Source: Hofstenia miamia
Taxonomy: Eukaryota; Xenacoelomorpha; Acoela
Length of the DNA stretch: 64,000 nt
Direction of reading: 5' to 3'
Assembly: GCA_004352715.1 (NCBI GenBank)
Contig: SCFE01000053.1
Location: forward strand, 1,300,530 to 1,364,529
Shown piece by piece: positions 1 to 12,161 of this stretch. The translations under genes were made by a program, and so were the position numbers. The notes under the pieces are model-generated. The model was not told where the DNA came from, ran no database searches, and saw nothing but the letters and a program-made list of their open reading frames with translations. The first letter of the stretch is position 1, and each line of letters opens with the position of its first letter.

Positions 1-187
1 AATGCTGAAAAGAGATAAGGAATTGAATAAGAATTGGCAGAGCATTAGCTGTCTAATTATGTGAAGTTGAAAACTATAATATTTAAAAGAGAAGAGAAAG
101 ACAAAGAAGAATACTATAATGTATAGAGATAAAGTCATCCAAATATAGTATTTTTAGACAGATGTCAAACTAATTATATATCAGAAA

Positions 188-715
188 GTCTTCTAAATAT
201 ATTAATTGCACTATTTTGTGTTGGATCTTTAACAATAAATATATGTAATTATAGTAAACTCCAAAGTAGTGCACAAGTGGCATTGATTCACTACTTTTTG
301 ACGGACTAGTAATATTTGTGTTTTAAAACTTATTAAATGATTAGTTAACATGCTGAGATGATGTCCATTAATATAATAATCAAAATAAAAAATTTGTGTA
401 TTAAGCGTCTCTACAATAGTACAATGTTGTATTAAGCGGCGCTAAGAATGTAAACAAAGTTGTATTCAGCGCCACTATAATAGTTAAAATTCGAAAACTT
501 GGAAGCCGTTTTTCTCACGTTTGAACAACGCCACCACGCTGAAATTTACGCTGAATTTTAGCGAAAATACTAAGCTAGATGGCTACAAATTTTCAGCCAA
601 TTTGATTAGATACAGGCCTAATAATCGCCGCTGAATACACCCCCAGCGCCGCTGAATACCAGAGGAATCGAAATTTACTGGTATTCAGCGGCGCTCATAA
701 TAATAATAATAATAA
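188..715. repeat. Copy 1 of a ~0.53 kb direct repeat (GTATTCAGCGGCGCT family)
   Basis: This block is repeated almost exactly at 717-1290, separated by a single N. It starts at 'gtcttctaaatat' and ends in a TAA-rich run. It carries several direct and inverted copies of the motif TATTCAGCGGCGCT. It lacks about 31 bp present in copy 2, consistent with a deletion between two of these motifs. No coding capacity is seen. It could be a non-autonomous transposon; I do not recognise the family. Confidence 0.8.
645..695. repeat. Perfect 18-bp palindrome in repeat copy 1
   Basis: AGCGCCGCTGAATACCAG (645-662) is exactly complementary to 678-695, with a 15-nt loop. The stem ends in the GCGGCGCT motif that recurs through the repeat, so this is probably a terminal or subterminal structure of a mobile element. 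Confidence 0.85.
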
Positions 716-716
716 N

Positions 717-1256
717 GTCTTCTAAATATATTAATTGCACTATTTTGTGTTGGATCTTTAACAATAAATATATGTCATTATAGTAAAACCCAAAGTAGTG
801 CACAAGTGGCATTGATTCACTACTTTTTGACGGACTAGTTATATTTGTGTTTTAAAACTTATTAAATGATTAGTTAACATGCTGAGATGATGTCCATTAA
901 TATAATAATCAAAATAAAAAATTTGTGTATTAAGCGTCTCTACAATAGTACAATGTTGTATTAAGCGGCGCTATAATAGTTCTGAATTTGTATTCAGCGG
1001 CGCTAAGAATGTAAACAAAGTTGTATTCAGCGCCACTATAATAGTTAAAATTCGAAAACTTGAAAGCCGTTTTTCTCACGTTTGAACAACGCCACCACGC
1101 TGAAATTTACGTGACTTTTGGCGAATATACTAAGCTAGATGGCTACAAATTTTCAGCCAATTTGATTTGATACAGGCCTAATAATCGCCGCTGAATACAC
1201 CCCCAGCGCCGCTGAATACCAGAGGAATCGAAATTTACTGGTATTCAGCGGCGCTC

Positions 1257-1290
<34 letters not shown>
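717..1290. repeat. Copy 2 of the ~0.53 kb direct repeat
   Basis: Nearly identical to 188-715 over its whole length, with scattered substitutions and an extra ~31 bp segment containing one more TATTCAGCGGCGCT motif. It ends in a (TAA)n tract from about 1256. The single N at the junction (716) leaves open whether this is a true tandem duplication or two alleles joined by the assembler. Confidence 0.75.
1205..1255. repeat. Perfect 18-bp palindrome in repeat copy 2
   Basis: Same hairpin as at 645-695: stem arms 1205-1222 and 1238-1255 with a 15-nt loop. Both arms are conserved in both copies, directly before a (TAA)n run. Confidence 0.85.
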
Positions 1291-1295
<5 letters not shown>

Positions 1296-1296
<1 letters not shown>

Positions 1297-2261
1297 ATTA
1301 ATCACGACATTTTTTTGGTGCTAAGAAGTTTCAGCAAAAAATTGTCCAAAAGTTTTTCTGCTAAAATTTTTCAAAATTACATGTTGTTTGAATTTTTTTA
1401 TTGCCAAAACTTTAAGAAATGTGTTTTTTCATAAACGCTGAAAAAATTATTTCTAATCAATACAATTGACATTAGCCTCATCAACAAAGAGGAAATGTTC
1501 CACCTCTTCATCTTCTGACGCAGTTTGATCCTGAAGTTCATCATTTATAATCTCTCTTGTCATTGCATAACATGATCTCCAAACCACTTTTTGGTATTGG
1601 ATGTAAAATGCTTTTAAAACTTTCAATAATTATGCCATTATATGCAACGTAAATAATATTGACATTCGTGATTACAGGTATAGGTTTTACCACTACATTA
1701 AAATATTGAATGGTGTGTTATATGTCACTGTTTTATGCATGAAAACTGAAGCTTAGAACAACATTTAATTTTCCCACTACATGCTAGCTAGAAATGTGTG
1801 AAAACACATATTTTATTTGTTTTGGTGACATATTGATGTTTTCAATCCGAATCTCCATTGAGAATAATCTAATCTGATTTAACACTAGTTTGCATTCCAT
1901 AAAACAGTTGTTTTCAGATTTTAGCCTTCTCTGTTAATCATTTTATCATAGTAAAATATCAATATTTGTTTGTTTGCAAGCTAGTATTTGGTTTCTTACA
2001 ATGATTTTATGTTTTATCAATTTACTAAATTCTTTTTGCTACGTCTAGTATTTGAATGTTTCTTAAGGAAGCATATCAAGTATTACTTTGATGGACCCAA
2101 ATGAGAAATCAGTCATGACAGGTCAAATTTAGGAAGATGGGTCAGGTCTACATATCATTTGGTCAGGTTCAAGAAGTTTGACCCCTTTCCAGGCCTTTTC
2201 AGGATTACATGATCATGTGAGAAACTTATTCACTATTTAGAAAGGATAGAATTTTGAACAA
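1296..2261. other. Stretch without a recognisable gene
   Basis: AT-rich DNA with no convincing coding exon on either strand. A segment near 2090-2190 repeats 'ggtcag' several times and resembles the edges of hAT-type MITEs, but I could not define its ends. Confidence 0.5.
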
Positions 2262-4150
2262 AGCGTTAGGAAAATCCAAAGGTGGAGGTGTATTATTTTT
2301 AANAATGACTTAGTACTTTTCGGGGATTGGAATCTAAATTATTTTAATGCTAATGACCAATGTAAAATGGATCTGTTTCTGAACACATTTAATTTAGTAT
2401 TGGCCAATAAAACATTACCTACTAGAATGTCATCATCGAGCAGAACTTTAATTGACTACATTATAATAGCTGAGAACAACAATCTATATTATGAGTATAC
2501 TACTTCTGAATGCCCATTCTCTGACCACTGTTTTACATCTATCAAATTTCAAAGGCCCCAAAAAATAACATGAAATCGATTAAAACTCCCAAAAAATTTA
2601 TTGAAAATATTAATAATTTTAAATTATCCCTCTCATCAGAAAATTGGTTTCCTGTATATTCTGCACCAAATTTAAATGAAATGCTGGAAAACTTTTTAAA
2701 ATTTTTTGAATTTTATCCTAACAGATTTTGCCCTGAAAAGAAAATAATGGGTTAATCTAGTACAAACTCCAAAGCAAACAATACTTTTTCGAATAAACCT
2801 TGGATAACTGACATTTGCAAAGCATTGATTCGCGAAAAGAACAAAACGCATAAATATTTTATGCTTTCCCAAACCAGCAAGAATTTTGCCGCATATAAAA
2901 AGGCTAGAAATGCATCGAATATTGTATCTCGTAAGGTATTCAACGAATTCATTAAGAATGAATATGCGTGCCTTCCAAGTGAACGTTGAAAATGGAATCT
3001 AATACAAGAAATCACAAATTATAAGCGATCAAAAATCAAGCTCAATTGATGTGATAAAAGATCAGAAAGGAAACAATATTTCTGACAATTTAGAAATATC
3101 AAATGAATTAAGTAAGAATTTTGTTAATCTAGGAAAATACAATTACCCCCTCATTAAGTACGAAAACGTTTCACGCAAAATTTTTACGCCTGAATTTTCC
3201 TTCCGCTTCTCAACTAGTTATGAAATTATTAAGTCAATCAATAAGCTTAAAACCAACAAATCAAGCGGTCCCTCAAGCATTCCCTCATGGGACCTTAAAA
3301 TTACTGCAGACATCATTTCAAATCCATTAAATTTTATCTTTAATGAATGCATAATATTTAATTAAATTTGTACCTATAGCTTGTTTAGATCTTTCAAAAG
3401 CCTTTGATTTGATTAATCATAACATACTAATTGAAAAACTATCTTACTTAGGATTTTCTAGTAATAGTAAGCAAATGATAACTAGTTACCTCAATCAAAG
3501 ATTCCAAAGAGTTAAATTTAATGATATTTTTTTAGAATGGTTACCGGTTTACAATGGGGTGCCTCAAGGTACGATTCTAGGTCCTCTTCTTTTTAGTATT
3601 TATGTCAATGACATGCATTCTATAACTAATTGCAACTTAATCCAATATGCCGATGACACTTTCATTTTCAGCGATAATTCCTCAATGCACCTAGCAGAGG
3701 AATCTATAGAATTGAATTGTAACAAATTATGAAAATACTTTTGTATGCACAAGCTGAATATTAATGAAGCTAAAACAGAATTTTGTATTTTGCAGTCGAA
3801 TAAAAGCAATTACGATGTTTCTGCAGTGACTTTAAATATAAATAATATTAATGTTCCTATTCTGGACACTTTCAAGTACCTAGGAGTAACTATTGACTCA
3901 AAGCTAAAATTCAACTCTCACATCAATTTAATTGTTAGAAAATTTGCTATAGGTATAAGAAGTATGACACTAGTAGTTAGGCAATTACCACCTTGCGCAA
4001 TAATTTAATTCTTACATGCTTTCATCATGGGTCATCTTAATTACGCAAACATTTTATTTACTGACCTAAGCGAAGTGCTTTATAAAAAAACTTGATATTC
4101 AATTAAAATGGGCATTAAATATCACAAAGCTAATTCTTTTTTCAAAACCA
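2262..4150 (+). pseudogene. LINE family B (CR1-like) copy 1, broken ORF2
   Basis: Degenerate non-LTR retrotransposon ORF2. The end of the endonuclease domain is visible (FGDWNLN, TLIDYI, SDH, about 2315-2573), followed by the endonuclease-RT linker and the RT fingers (NKSSGPSSIPSWDLK near 3240-3290). After an internal deletion come RT palm motifs: LDLSKAFDLINH near 3387 (motif A), GVPQGTILGPLLF near 3555, YADDT near 3646 (motif C) and FKYLGVTID near 3870. Frameshifts or stops at 2573, 2755, 3365, 3732 and 4008 rule out function. The coding strand is AT-rich, unlike LINE family A. The upstream part of the endonuclease is missing; an N at 2303 marks the junction. Confidence 0.85.
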
Positions 4151-4443
4151 ATGGTTATATTGAATACCCTTCTGACATTCTTCAAGCTAATCAGAAACCT
4201 ACCAATTATAATACGATTAAAATACCGAGATTTACTCATAAACAGAATGATGATACAATGATTTGTCTTCCAACTCTTGAAAATTTAGACTTAACACATT
4301 TAATTAATGATAAGATCAATTCTTGGTATGAAGAAAACAAATTTGAAAGTAATTATAGAAAGTCGCTGGAAATGATTATACCATTGAAGAGAAAATTTGT
4401 TGATAATATATCTAAAATTGATTGCTCATCAATCACTGCATAA
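4108..4443 (+). pseudogene. Open frame between two LINE B copies, unassigned
   Basis: A 111-codon open frame with no stop, between the C-terminal RT region of LINE B copy 1 and the RT start of copy 2. I see no recognisable motif in it. The neighbouring frame at its start still carries the RT C-terminal signature of copy 1 (QLKWALNITK), so part of this is a shadow of LINE sequence. The rest may be a LINE-internal linker segment. Confidence 0.25.
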
Positions 4444-5850
4444 AACTTAATACTTTTCCATCAATATTAAAATTAGCTAATGTTACTCCCATGTATAAAA
4501 AAGATAACCCTTTAAGATGTTGCAATTATCGGCCTATATCAATTATCTCCCCTTTTGCAAAAAATTTAGAAAAACTAATATTTGACCAAATTAACACTTA
4601 TCTCTATAACAACTAGATTCTTTCGAATACTCAATTCGGCTTTCGCAAAGGTCACTCCACCTCTGACGCCTTACTTTACGCTACTGAAAATTGGAGATCT
4701 TATCTTGATAATATTATTTTTGTCACAATTGCTTCTGTCGACTTGACCAAAGCATTTGACTTCATTGATCATCAGATTCTTCTTAGAAAACTAGAATACA
4801 TTGGTTTCGATCTAATAGTATAAATTTAATAAGATTCTACTTAAGTGATCGATTTCAAAGAGTCAAAGTAAATGGTATACTTTCTAACTGGGGTAAAACT
4901 TACAAAGGTACGATTTTAGGACCTCTGTTTTTTCGTTGTATATTAATGATTTACATTGCAGTTTAAGCAATGATTGGGGAATAGTATGCTGACGATACAT
5001 GTATATACACATATGATTATCAAATAGAAACGTCGATTAGTAAATTAGAAAAAAAATCTATCTCAATTGCTAAGATACTTCTATATTCTTAATTTAACTG
5101 TAAATCCCACTAAAACAAAATTCTGTGTTATGTCTCCATTTAATAAAGATCATCGATCACATATTTTAAATTTTTCGGGGTCAAAAATTGCTCACGTTGA
5201 AACTTTCAAATATCTCGGAGAAACAATTGACAATAAATTAAACTATTCAAATCACATACGCATAGTGTTCCGCAAAATGGCAATGGGAATTAAAACTATT
5301 GCGCATGTAGACAATTTTTTAAATGCAAAAATGAAATTAATGTTAGTTAACTCTCTAGTATTAAGTCATTACAGATACTGTAATATTTTATTTAATAACA
5401 TAAACCACTCATTAATAAATAAAATTGATTCACAAATCAAATGGGCAGCTAATATTTATGACGAAAATTATTCTACTAAGAATGGAAAACGTTTATATTG
5501 TATTAATGATGCTTCATATTTCATAAGATACTTTTCATTAATAAAATTTTGGGATATCTCAAACCAGCGCTCACCTTATAGTAAACTGCAATTTCCCCTA
5601 TATGCGTGTTCAACTTATAGTTCGAGGACATCCAAATTCAGTAGTGAAGTTCAAGAAGAATTTTCTTAAAAATTCATTTTTAAATTCAGCAGTTGATCTA
5701 TGGAATAACTTACCAATTGAAATAAAGCGAATCAAAAAGCGAATTAAATTTAAAAATCAAATTAATAACTACCTCTTTAAACAATATATCCCTAAAATAG
5801 GTTCTACATCATGGAAGGGATTCCAGTTCTTTAAAAGATATCATTAATTA
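4422..5850 (+). pseudogene. LINE family B copy 2, RT to C-terminus, broken
   Basis: It begins within RT motif 1 (LKLANVTPMYKKDN, CCNYRPISIISPFAK), then FGFRKGHSTSDALL and VDLTKAFDFIDHQILL. The palm region near 4900-5000 is frameshifted and motif C is broken ('QYADDT' is recoverable only across frames). From 5067 a 200-codon frame covers the RT thumb and C-terminus (ETFKYLGETIDNKLNY, VLSHYRYCNILFNNI). A frameshift leads into 5602-5847, with the usual LINE C-terminal AVDLWNNLPIEIKR and a final NYLFKQY. It lies head-to-tail behind copy 1. Not functional. Confidence 0.85.
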
Positions 5851-6034
5851 GCAATAAACTGGGTAAACTGATAATTCCGAATCCATGTTTTTTGTTATTA
5901 TATTTTTATAGTTTTTTTGTATTTTATGTTGTTATTGACGCATTAAGTGTAGTATTAGCAGCTTTTGTTGAGGTGTATAATTATGCCAATGTACTACACT
6001 TAATAAGAAATTCTATTCTATTCTATATATTCTA

Positions 6035-6336
6035 TAAAATAGCAACGTTAGTTGTTTTCTTAGTTGTATTATGAAAAAAGTCTCACAGAGTATTGAATGT
6101 GTCACCAATTTCACAAATGCTCACTTTATTCATTGAATAAGAATATTTTATTGAAAAAAACTAACTGTACTTTCATTTCAGTTTTGTACTGCAGCATGTA
6201 TTGCAATCAATTATATACATATCTCTTTAGCTTCCCAGCTAAAATAGCAACGTTAGTTGCTTTCTTAGTTGTATTATGAAAAAAGTCTCACAAAGTATTG
6301 AATGTAACATAAATTTCACCATTGCTCACTTTAGTA
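6035..6336. repeat. Diverged direct repeat of ~100 bp (two copies)
   Basis: 'aaaatagcaacgttagttg' and the following ~95 bases at about 6035-6130 recur at about 6240-6336 with a few substitutions. No coding potential. It lies just downstream of the LINE B copy 2 3' end, so it may belong to a LINE 3' tail region that was duplicated. Confidence 0.7.
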
Positions 6337-6956
6337 GTTTGAACAACAATTTTTAATTTCTTTTCTAAATATGAGTGATCTTAACTTTCCATGCCAAGTA
6401 ATTTTATGAAATTTATAAAAAAGAGATTAAAGAATATTATAAATTTTTACACTAGATTTTGATAATTTACTTCAAAATAAAAATGAAGCCCAAAATATCA
6501 TAGCCTGCACATTCAACTTTTGGGTTGAACGCACTTGCATAATATTTTAATAAGAAAAAAAATGAAAAACACTAATATTGTATTTAAAGCAAACAGGCAA
6601 TAACTTGTAAACACAAACAAACAAACAAATTTTAACTTAACTAACCTGTGTAAATAATTGCTAAATTTGTTAATACTGAAAACTATTATCATAAAGTTTA
6701 GCAATGAATGTTTTTGCTTTTAAAAAATTTCCAAGAAATTAAAAACCATACTATCTTTATAATAAAATATGCTTCCTCTTTAAGAAAAGGAAACCTTTTT
6801 TCAACTGTCAGGTATATCTGCTCTCAACTCCACCATTTCCTCCATCCATACATTGACAATGGAAATAAATGAAAATAAAACAATCCCTCTTAACACATTT
6901 ATAATTATTTTTAAACCCCTACAATCCGAATATCAATTTTCATTTTTTCACTGCAG
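6337..6956. other. AT-rich stretch, nothing recognised
   Basis: No supported exon, RNA gene or repeat structure beyond simple AT-rich sequence. Confidence 0.4.
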
Positions 6957-7199
6957 CCTTCTATTGTTTCTCTTGCGGGTACTAATGCTGGTCATGCTCT
7001 GGCGGTTTCAGACAACCGAAAGCTTACTAAATACGCAGAATCATGTTCAGCTGCTGGTATATCCTTCAATCCATTATCAGTGGAAGCTTTAGGAGGATGG
7101 TCACCAATTGCTATCAAAGTATTTTCCAAGATGTCTTTTAGGTCTTCTGCCAGAAGTGCCTCTTGCGATCTGAATACGATTTCTAGATACTTTTTCTAG
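6957..7199 (+). pseudogene. Retroelement-associated ORF remnant
   Basis: An open frame preceded by 'ttttttcactgcag' reads PSIVSLAGTNAGHALAVSDN, then KYAESCSAAGISFNPLSVEA and LGGWSPIAIK, ending in TAG. The pattern K-Y-x5-A-G-I-x-F-x-P-L-x3-E-x-L-G-G-W is one I associate with C-terminal ORF segments next to reverse transcriptases in marine invertebrate genomes; this is recollection, not a search. The reading frame degenerates downstream. The strong acceptor-like sequence could be chance. It is probably a TE relic rather than a host exon. Confidence 0.4.
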
Positions 7200-7667
7200 T
7201 AATCGTCAGTAATTTTACTCCGGGGAAATGCTACACTTCTTTCATCAAGATATGGCGGTTAGGGTTCAAGCAATTCATGTCTAATCTGTGACATCTGGAA
7301 CACAAACTCATTAACTAGTGTTATCCTCAGGATCTTAATCATTATACAAGTTTTTCAGCATCGATCACCCAAAAAATAATCATTGTAATGTTAATTTTAT
7401 ATGCATTGATTTTCGTTCTTTAAAAAAAAACAATTTTATATTTGGTGATTCTTAAATATTATATTTTGTAATGTTAATTTTGTAAAAACCATGAATTATT
7501 GATAATATAATTTGTTAATTAAAAAATTTTTTCAATTAAAACAATATTGAAATAGCGATTTATAAACATATCTAACAATATTACCGTTTTTTCGAATTTC
7601 AACCAATATTAATATTTCATTAAATTGTGAACAAAGCATTGATCAAATAAAAAATCTAACAGTGTGA

Positions 7668-7668
7668 A

Positions 7669-7700
<32 letters not shown>
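7668..7700. repeat. (AAGT)n microsatellite, probable LINE tail
   Basis: About eight AAGT units. On the minus strand they read (ACTT)n directly after 'aataaaag', just downstream of the RT C-terminal frame at 7762-8028. That arrangement is typical of a LINE 3' tail. Confidence 0.75.
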
Positions 7701-7761
7701 CTTTTATTATTATGATAATCATCATAACATTAAGATTATGAATAAAGGAGAGTTCACGATT

Positions 7762-8028
7762 TCAGGAATCGGCTGGAGAAGAGGGATGGTTCTTTACTGA
7801 CGGCATTCTGGATCGTAGCTTTGCCATTGCATACTCTGTTCGCTCTGGAACGTATTTATGCAGTGGATGTTTTACGCCCATGCGTTGGATTTGCCTGTAT
7901 AGCCTTCGGTCTGATATGCGAATATGTTCCCTTATTGGAATGTAGTTTGATATGATTCCCAAGCACATGGCTTTCTTCTGTACTCCATCAATCTTTTCAG
8001 AAGGTTTGAAAAAAGGTAGAATGAGCAA
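7762..8028 (-). pseudogene. LINE RT C-terminal fragment (family C)
   Basis: An 88-codon minus-strand frame. It begins with KIDGVQKKAMCLG, the common LINE segment after the RT thumb (K-x-D-x-V/I-Q-x-x-A-x-R), and ends in YAMAKLRSRMPSVKNHPSSP, the usual basic, proline-ending tail. On the minus strand it is followed by AATAAAAG and the (ACTT)n tail. It is 5'-truncated, with only the last part of ORF2 left. The tail repeat differs from the families with TTA-rich tails in this window. Confidence 0.65.
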
Positions 8029-8625
8029 TTTTAAACAAAAATTTGCTTATGGAATTGATTCCCAAACATGAGATCTCTTAAATGTAGAGCACATTGAAAT
8101 TGACAATAAAACATTCAAGAAAATTTCACAACGCGATCTCTAGATCAACTTAAAAAATAAGAGATAAAAATTTTTAAGTAAATTTGCACATGCAGATTCT
8201 AAATATGAAAGCATTTTTTCATTTTAAAAAGTCCATAAAGAGCGGTTGTATTATCAATATTGCAGTTAGAGTTTTTCCGCCAAATCTGAAAAAATTTAAT
8301 AAAAAATAAGAGATAAAAATTTTTAAGTAAATTTGCACATGCAGATTCTAAATATGAAAGCATTTTTTCATTTTAAAAAGTCCATAAAGAGAGGTTGTAT
8401 TATCAATATTGCAGTTAGGGTTTTTCCGCCAAATCTGAAAAAATTTAATACCATAAATCGACTCAGAAGCATCAAATTTAGGTAGAATGAGCAATTTTAA
8501 ACAAAAATTCACTTATGGAATTGATTCCCAAACATGAGATTTTTTAAATCTAGGGCACATTGAAATTGACACTAAGGCATTCCAGAAAATTTCACAATGC
8601 CACATCTGGATCTACTTAAAAGAGA
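8013..8625. repeat. Nested tandem repeat, units A-B-B-A'
   Basis: Unit B (8152-8300, 149 bp) is repeated head-to-tail at 8301-8450 with few changes. Unit A (about 8013-8151, starting 'aggtagaatgagcaatttt') recurs as A' at about 8479-8625. A further, diverged copy of B follows and is split by the hAT MITE at 8649. This is a small local satellite with a higher-order pattern; no coding content. Confidence 0.8.
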
Positions 8626-8648
8626 TTGACATTTTCAAGTAATTTCAG

Positions 8649-8938
8649 CAGGGCCGTGGCTAGGTGAGGGCCAGGGGGCATGGCCCTCCCTGTTGGGCCA
8701 CTGTGCCCCCTTCCTTTTGGCATCCTTGATACAAAACTCCATTGTATTAATTCTAATATTCAGTAACTAAGTTAGAGTGAATATCTTTTAGTTGAACTAT
8801 ACATAATACTAATGCAATTCTATTAAGAAATTCAATGAAAAAGGGTGAAGCTATCTCATATGAGTAAAACTATGATTAATTTATTGAACTTAGCGGGGCC
8901 AAGCCACCCCTAATCTTCAAATGCAAGCCACGGGCCTG
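8649..8938. mobile_element. hAT-type MITE with 8-bp target duplication
   Basis: The 290-bp element begins CAGGGCCGTGGCT and ends in the near-inverse AGCCACGGGCCTG. It is flanked by identical 8-bp copies of AATTTCAG at 8641-8648 and 8939-8946. Imperfect inverted ends beginning with CAG and an 8-bp duplication are the hallmarks of hAT transposition. It has no transposase and its GC content is well above its surroundings. It sits inside a copy of repeat unit B, so it inserted after that repeat was amplified. Confidence 0.85.
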
Positions 8939-8946
8939 AATTTCAG

Positions 8947-11900
8947 ACCTGTAGAATCTGAATACTACATTGGTTTTTCATTTTAAGCAGTAGTTAAAGA
9001 GCAGTTTTAAAAGAAATCTTGCAAATTTGAGTTTTCACATTTAATTCATTGAATGACAGAGAAAGGGCTTCTAAATCTAGAAATTTAATATTAGAAACAC
9101 ATTTGCCAGTGTTTAATCAATGTAGAAATATCAATCTTTAATGTGTAGTAGTCAATGCTCTGAAAAATGAATATAATTGAAAACCCAGCTATCCCAGTAT
9201 ATTGAATAACCACAGCAAAATCTCAAAGAAATTAACAGAATGGATCACAGATATCAATAAAATTGAGTAAAATGTAAGTGAATATTCAAGGTTTATCCAT
9301 AATATCCATTTTCAACATCCAGAATATACATTTAAAAAACACGGATTTTTTGCAGGTTTATAGGGGTGTGCTAATAAGTGAAATATTACAAAACAATGTT
9401 AAAGACTAACAAAATTAAAAACAAAATGCAATTTTATATAGTTTTTTTCAAAAAAAAATCACTAATTTTTAAAAAATTACTAACCCATCCTATAATATTC
9501 ATATCTAAAAGAGAAAATTTCCCATTATGGAAGATTGACAAGGAATTTTGAATGTTGTTTCTTGTATTACTGCAAATATCTCAAAGTAAAAATTTCCAAT
9601 TTTTGAATTTTTAATTTGGGAAAAATGTTTTTTAATTGAAATTTTTAAAGCTTTCTGTATTGGGACAGGACCAAAAAATTAGAATTTCCTTTCAAAACTG
9701 CATATTTTGGTGTAAAAATATTATTCATAGCTTCATTATATCAAAAGTTATTAAATAAAATTTGCACAGCTCTGGCCAGCCTAGCTCAGCTAATATTGAT
9801 CTTAGAGCTAAGTATGCTGAGAAACAAAATTTTTCAGTGAAATTTGCTACTTAAAAATTCAAATGGAGCTGTGATATCCTTAAATTTTTGTTGCTATAGC
9901 CTGCTAAAGTTAAGGTATAATATCTAAAGGCCAACCTGGGTTTTAAAAATAAATTTTTTTAAAAAAATTTATGGCTGTGTGAAATTTTTGTCTGTAAATT
10001 TCAAGCAATTCTGATCAAAATTCAGATCACTAGTGTGAATAAATGAAAAATAATTTTTCAAAAAAAGTTTTTTTGAAATAAATGGTGTTAAAAAGTTTTA
10101 AAAATTCAGGCTTATTAAAAAATTTATATAAACTTATAATGTTGGGAATTTAAAAAAACTTTTAATTTTCAAATTCCATTGCCAATTTTGTGTGTGAGCT
10201 CTCTCCAAATATCATTAATGACAGCAAAATAAATTATTTTTCCGCTAGAGGGCGCAATTTTGACATGTTCAGGCTTGTCAAAGGCTTAAAATCTTTAACG
10301 TGCGGAGCTTTATAAGCCTGCAAAATTTCATGGTGATAGCTGCAATATTGACAGAGCAATGGGGGAAAAATGTGTTTTTCAAGAAATTCAGAGGAAGTAT
10401 AGAAAGCAACTAACATTGCTTAACAAAAACTTCAGGGTGTCCCAATGAGATGGGGGTCTGCTTGTTATCATACTACTGTCCAACATAAATTGCACAATTA
10501 GCAATAAAAGGTTTGTGTTTCTAAAACAGTTTATAGAAGAAAGCAAATACTTTGGTAATGCACTGGGCTTAGGCTTAAAAAGCAATGTCATCAAAATCTT
10601 ACTTAACATATTATATCAGATAAGTAGTCTATATTGTTTTCCAATTCTGTTTTCAAACATTGTAAAGAATAAAACCTTTAGAAAAATGGATTTACAGTTA
10701 GTCTAAGGCATCTATAATAGATACACCTAAATTTGTATAAAGTAAATATACAGCAAATAACACAATTGATAAGTACAAATCAATTAAGAATGACACAATT
10801 CCAGTAACAATGCAAATTCCCTGCAAAACTTCATGAACATCTTCAAAGCAGCCCTAAACATAATTTAAAACATAAGTCTAGAATTTTAGCCATTAAGTAT
10901 AGACATTTCTCTTATTCCTTTGACACAAAAAGGATTATATCTTTTACTATTTCTCATAATATTTAAGGCCACATTCTGCTTTGTAAAATGTGACAATGAT
11001 CAAACTACAAATGCAATTTAACTTAAATCAGAGGGAATGCTGATATATAACTTTCCATTCAGTCACCTTGAACAAGTTTAGTCTAATTAAAAAATTATAA
11101 TGTTGTTTATGAGTGAAATTATTCTTTTCAAGTTTGTTGATAGCTTACTGAAAATCAATTCCCAATTACATTTAGGATGGGATAACTTTTAATGGGTCCA
11201 AACATAACGAGAAATTGAGCACCATTTAAATATCTTATTCTCATCTACTAGAAATAAATTACAGTAGAAAACAGCAAGTAATCTAAAAAAGGTTCTACAT
11301 ACCATATATTTGCAATGCAGAAACATTAAAATACAATGGTATTTAGTAGGGTTTTGAAATTTCTATTCTAAGTAATAATTGATAAATTTAGTTGCAGTTA
11401 TGTGATGAATTATAATATAAGTGTAAAATAGCTTACACATTTAAAATTAGTGTTGGATATCCTGATGAAAAACTATTCAAATATTCAAAATGAAGTATTT
11501 CCCAATTTTAGACCTATTGAAATTGTTTTTATTCAAATTATATTTTTAACATCACAAGTAACATGTAGGGGTGTACACATAATTTTCTGCCAGGGATATT
11601 TCAGTCATGATCAAGTAAATCACAAAAGTAGTTCAAAGCCCCAACAAAATTTTTGAATATATTCAGGAAATTATTTTTTAACATTTTTATAATTTGCCCA
11701 ATTTTAATTTAATTTAACCAATCAAAATCAATTTTCAAAAATAATGCTCCACCTACATATGCCACTGGTGACATGCTTATATAAATACAATATTAGCATA
11801 TTATATTTTTAGTAAATATGGTGATTAAATAAAGCATTGACTTACTGTCCTTTTTGGGGCACAAATACTTGTATAATTTAATATTGATTGTTTATTTTTA

Positions 11901-12157
11901 AGTCCTCAATAAAGACAAAAACAAGAAAAATTCTAACAGCAAAGCATGCAACAATTATTTATGGCCATGTGATAAGAAAATAATTAAGAGTATAACTTTC
12001 AAATTTTCACTAAAAATTACCTTAAAACACAGATTATATCAAAAAGGGATCACATGACATGAAAAGTAGAAATAGTTCTTTTTGGTAGCAGAAAATGGCA
12101 ACAAAATGGCTTTGTGCTCAAGAAAATTAACTAAAAGACTAGACTAGTAGTATAAAA
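8947..12157. other. 3.2 kb AT-rich stretch without supported genes
   Basis: Only short random frames. 'cagggtgtcccaatg' near 10434 resembles the end of the MITE at 12162-12545 and may be a solo relic. This stretch lies 3' of the proposed last tetraspanin exon, so part of it may be 3' UTR, but I cannot define it. Confidence 0.4.
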
Positions 12158-12161
12158 GGCC

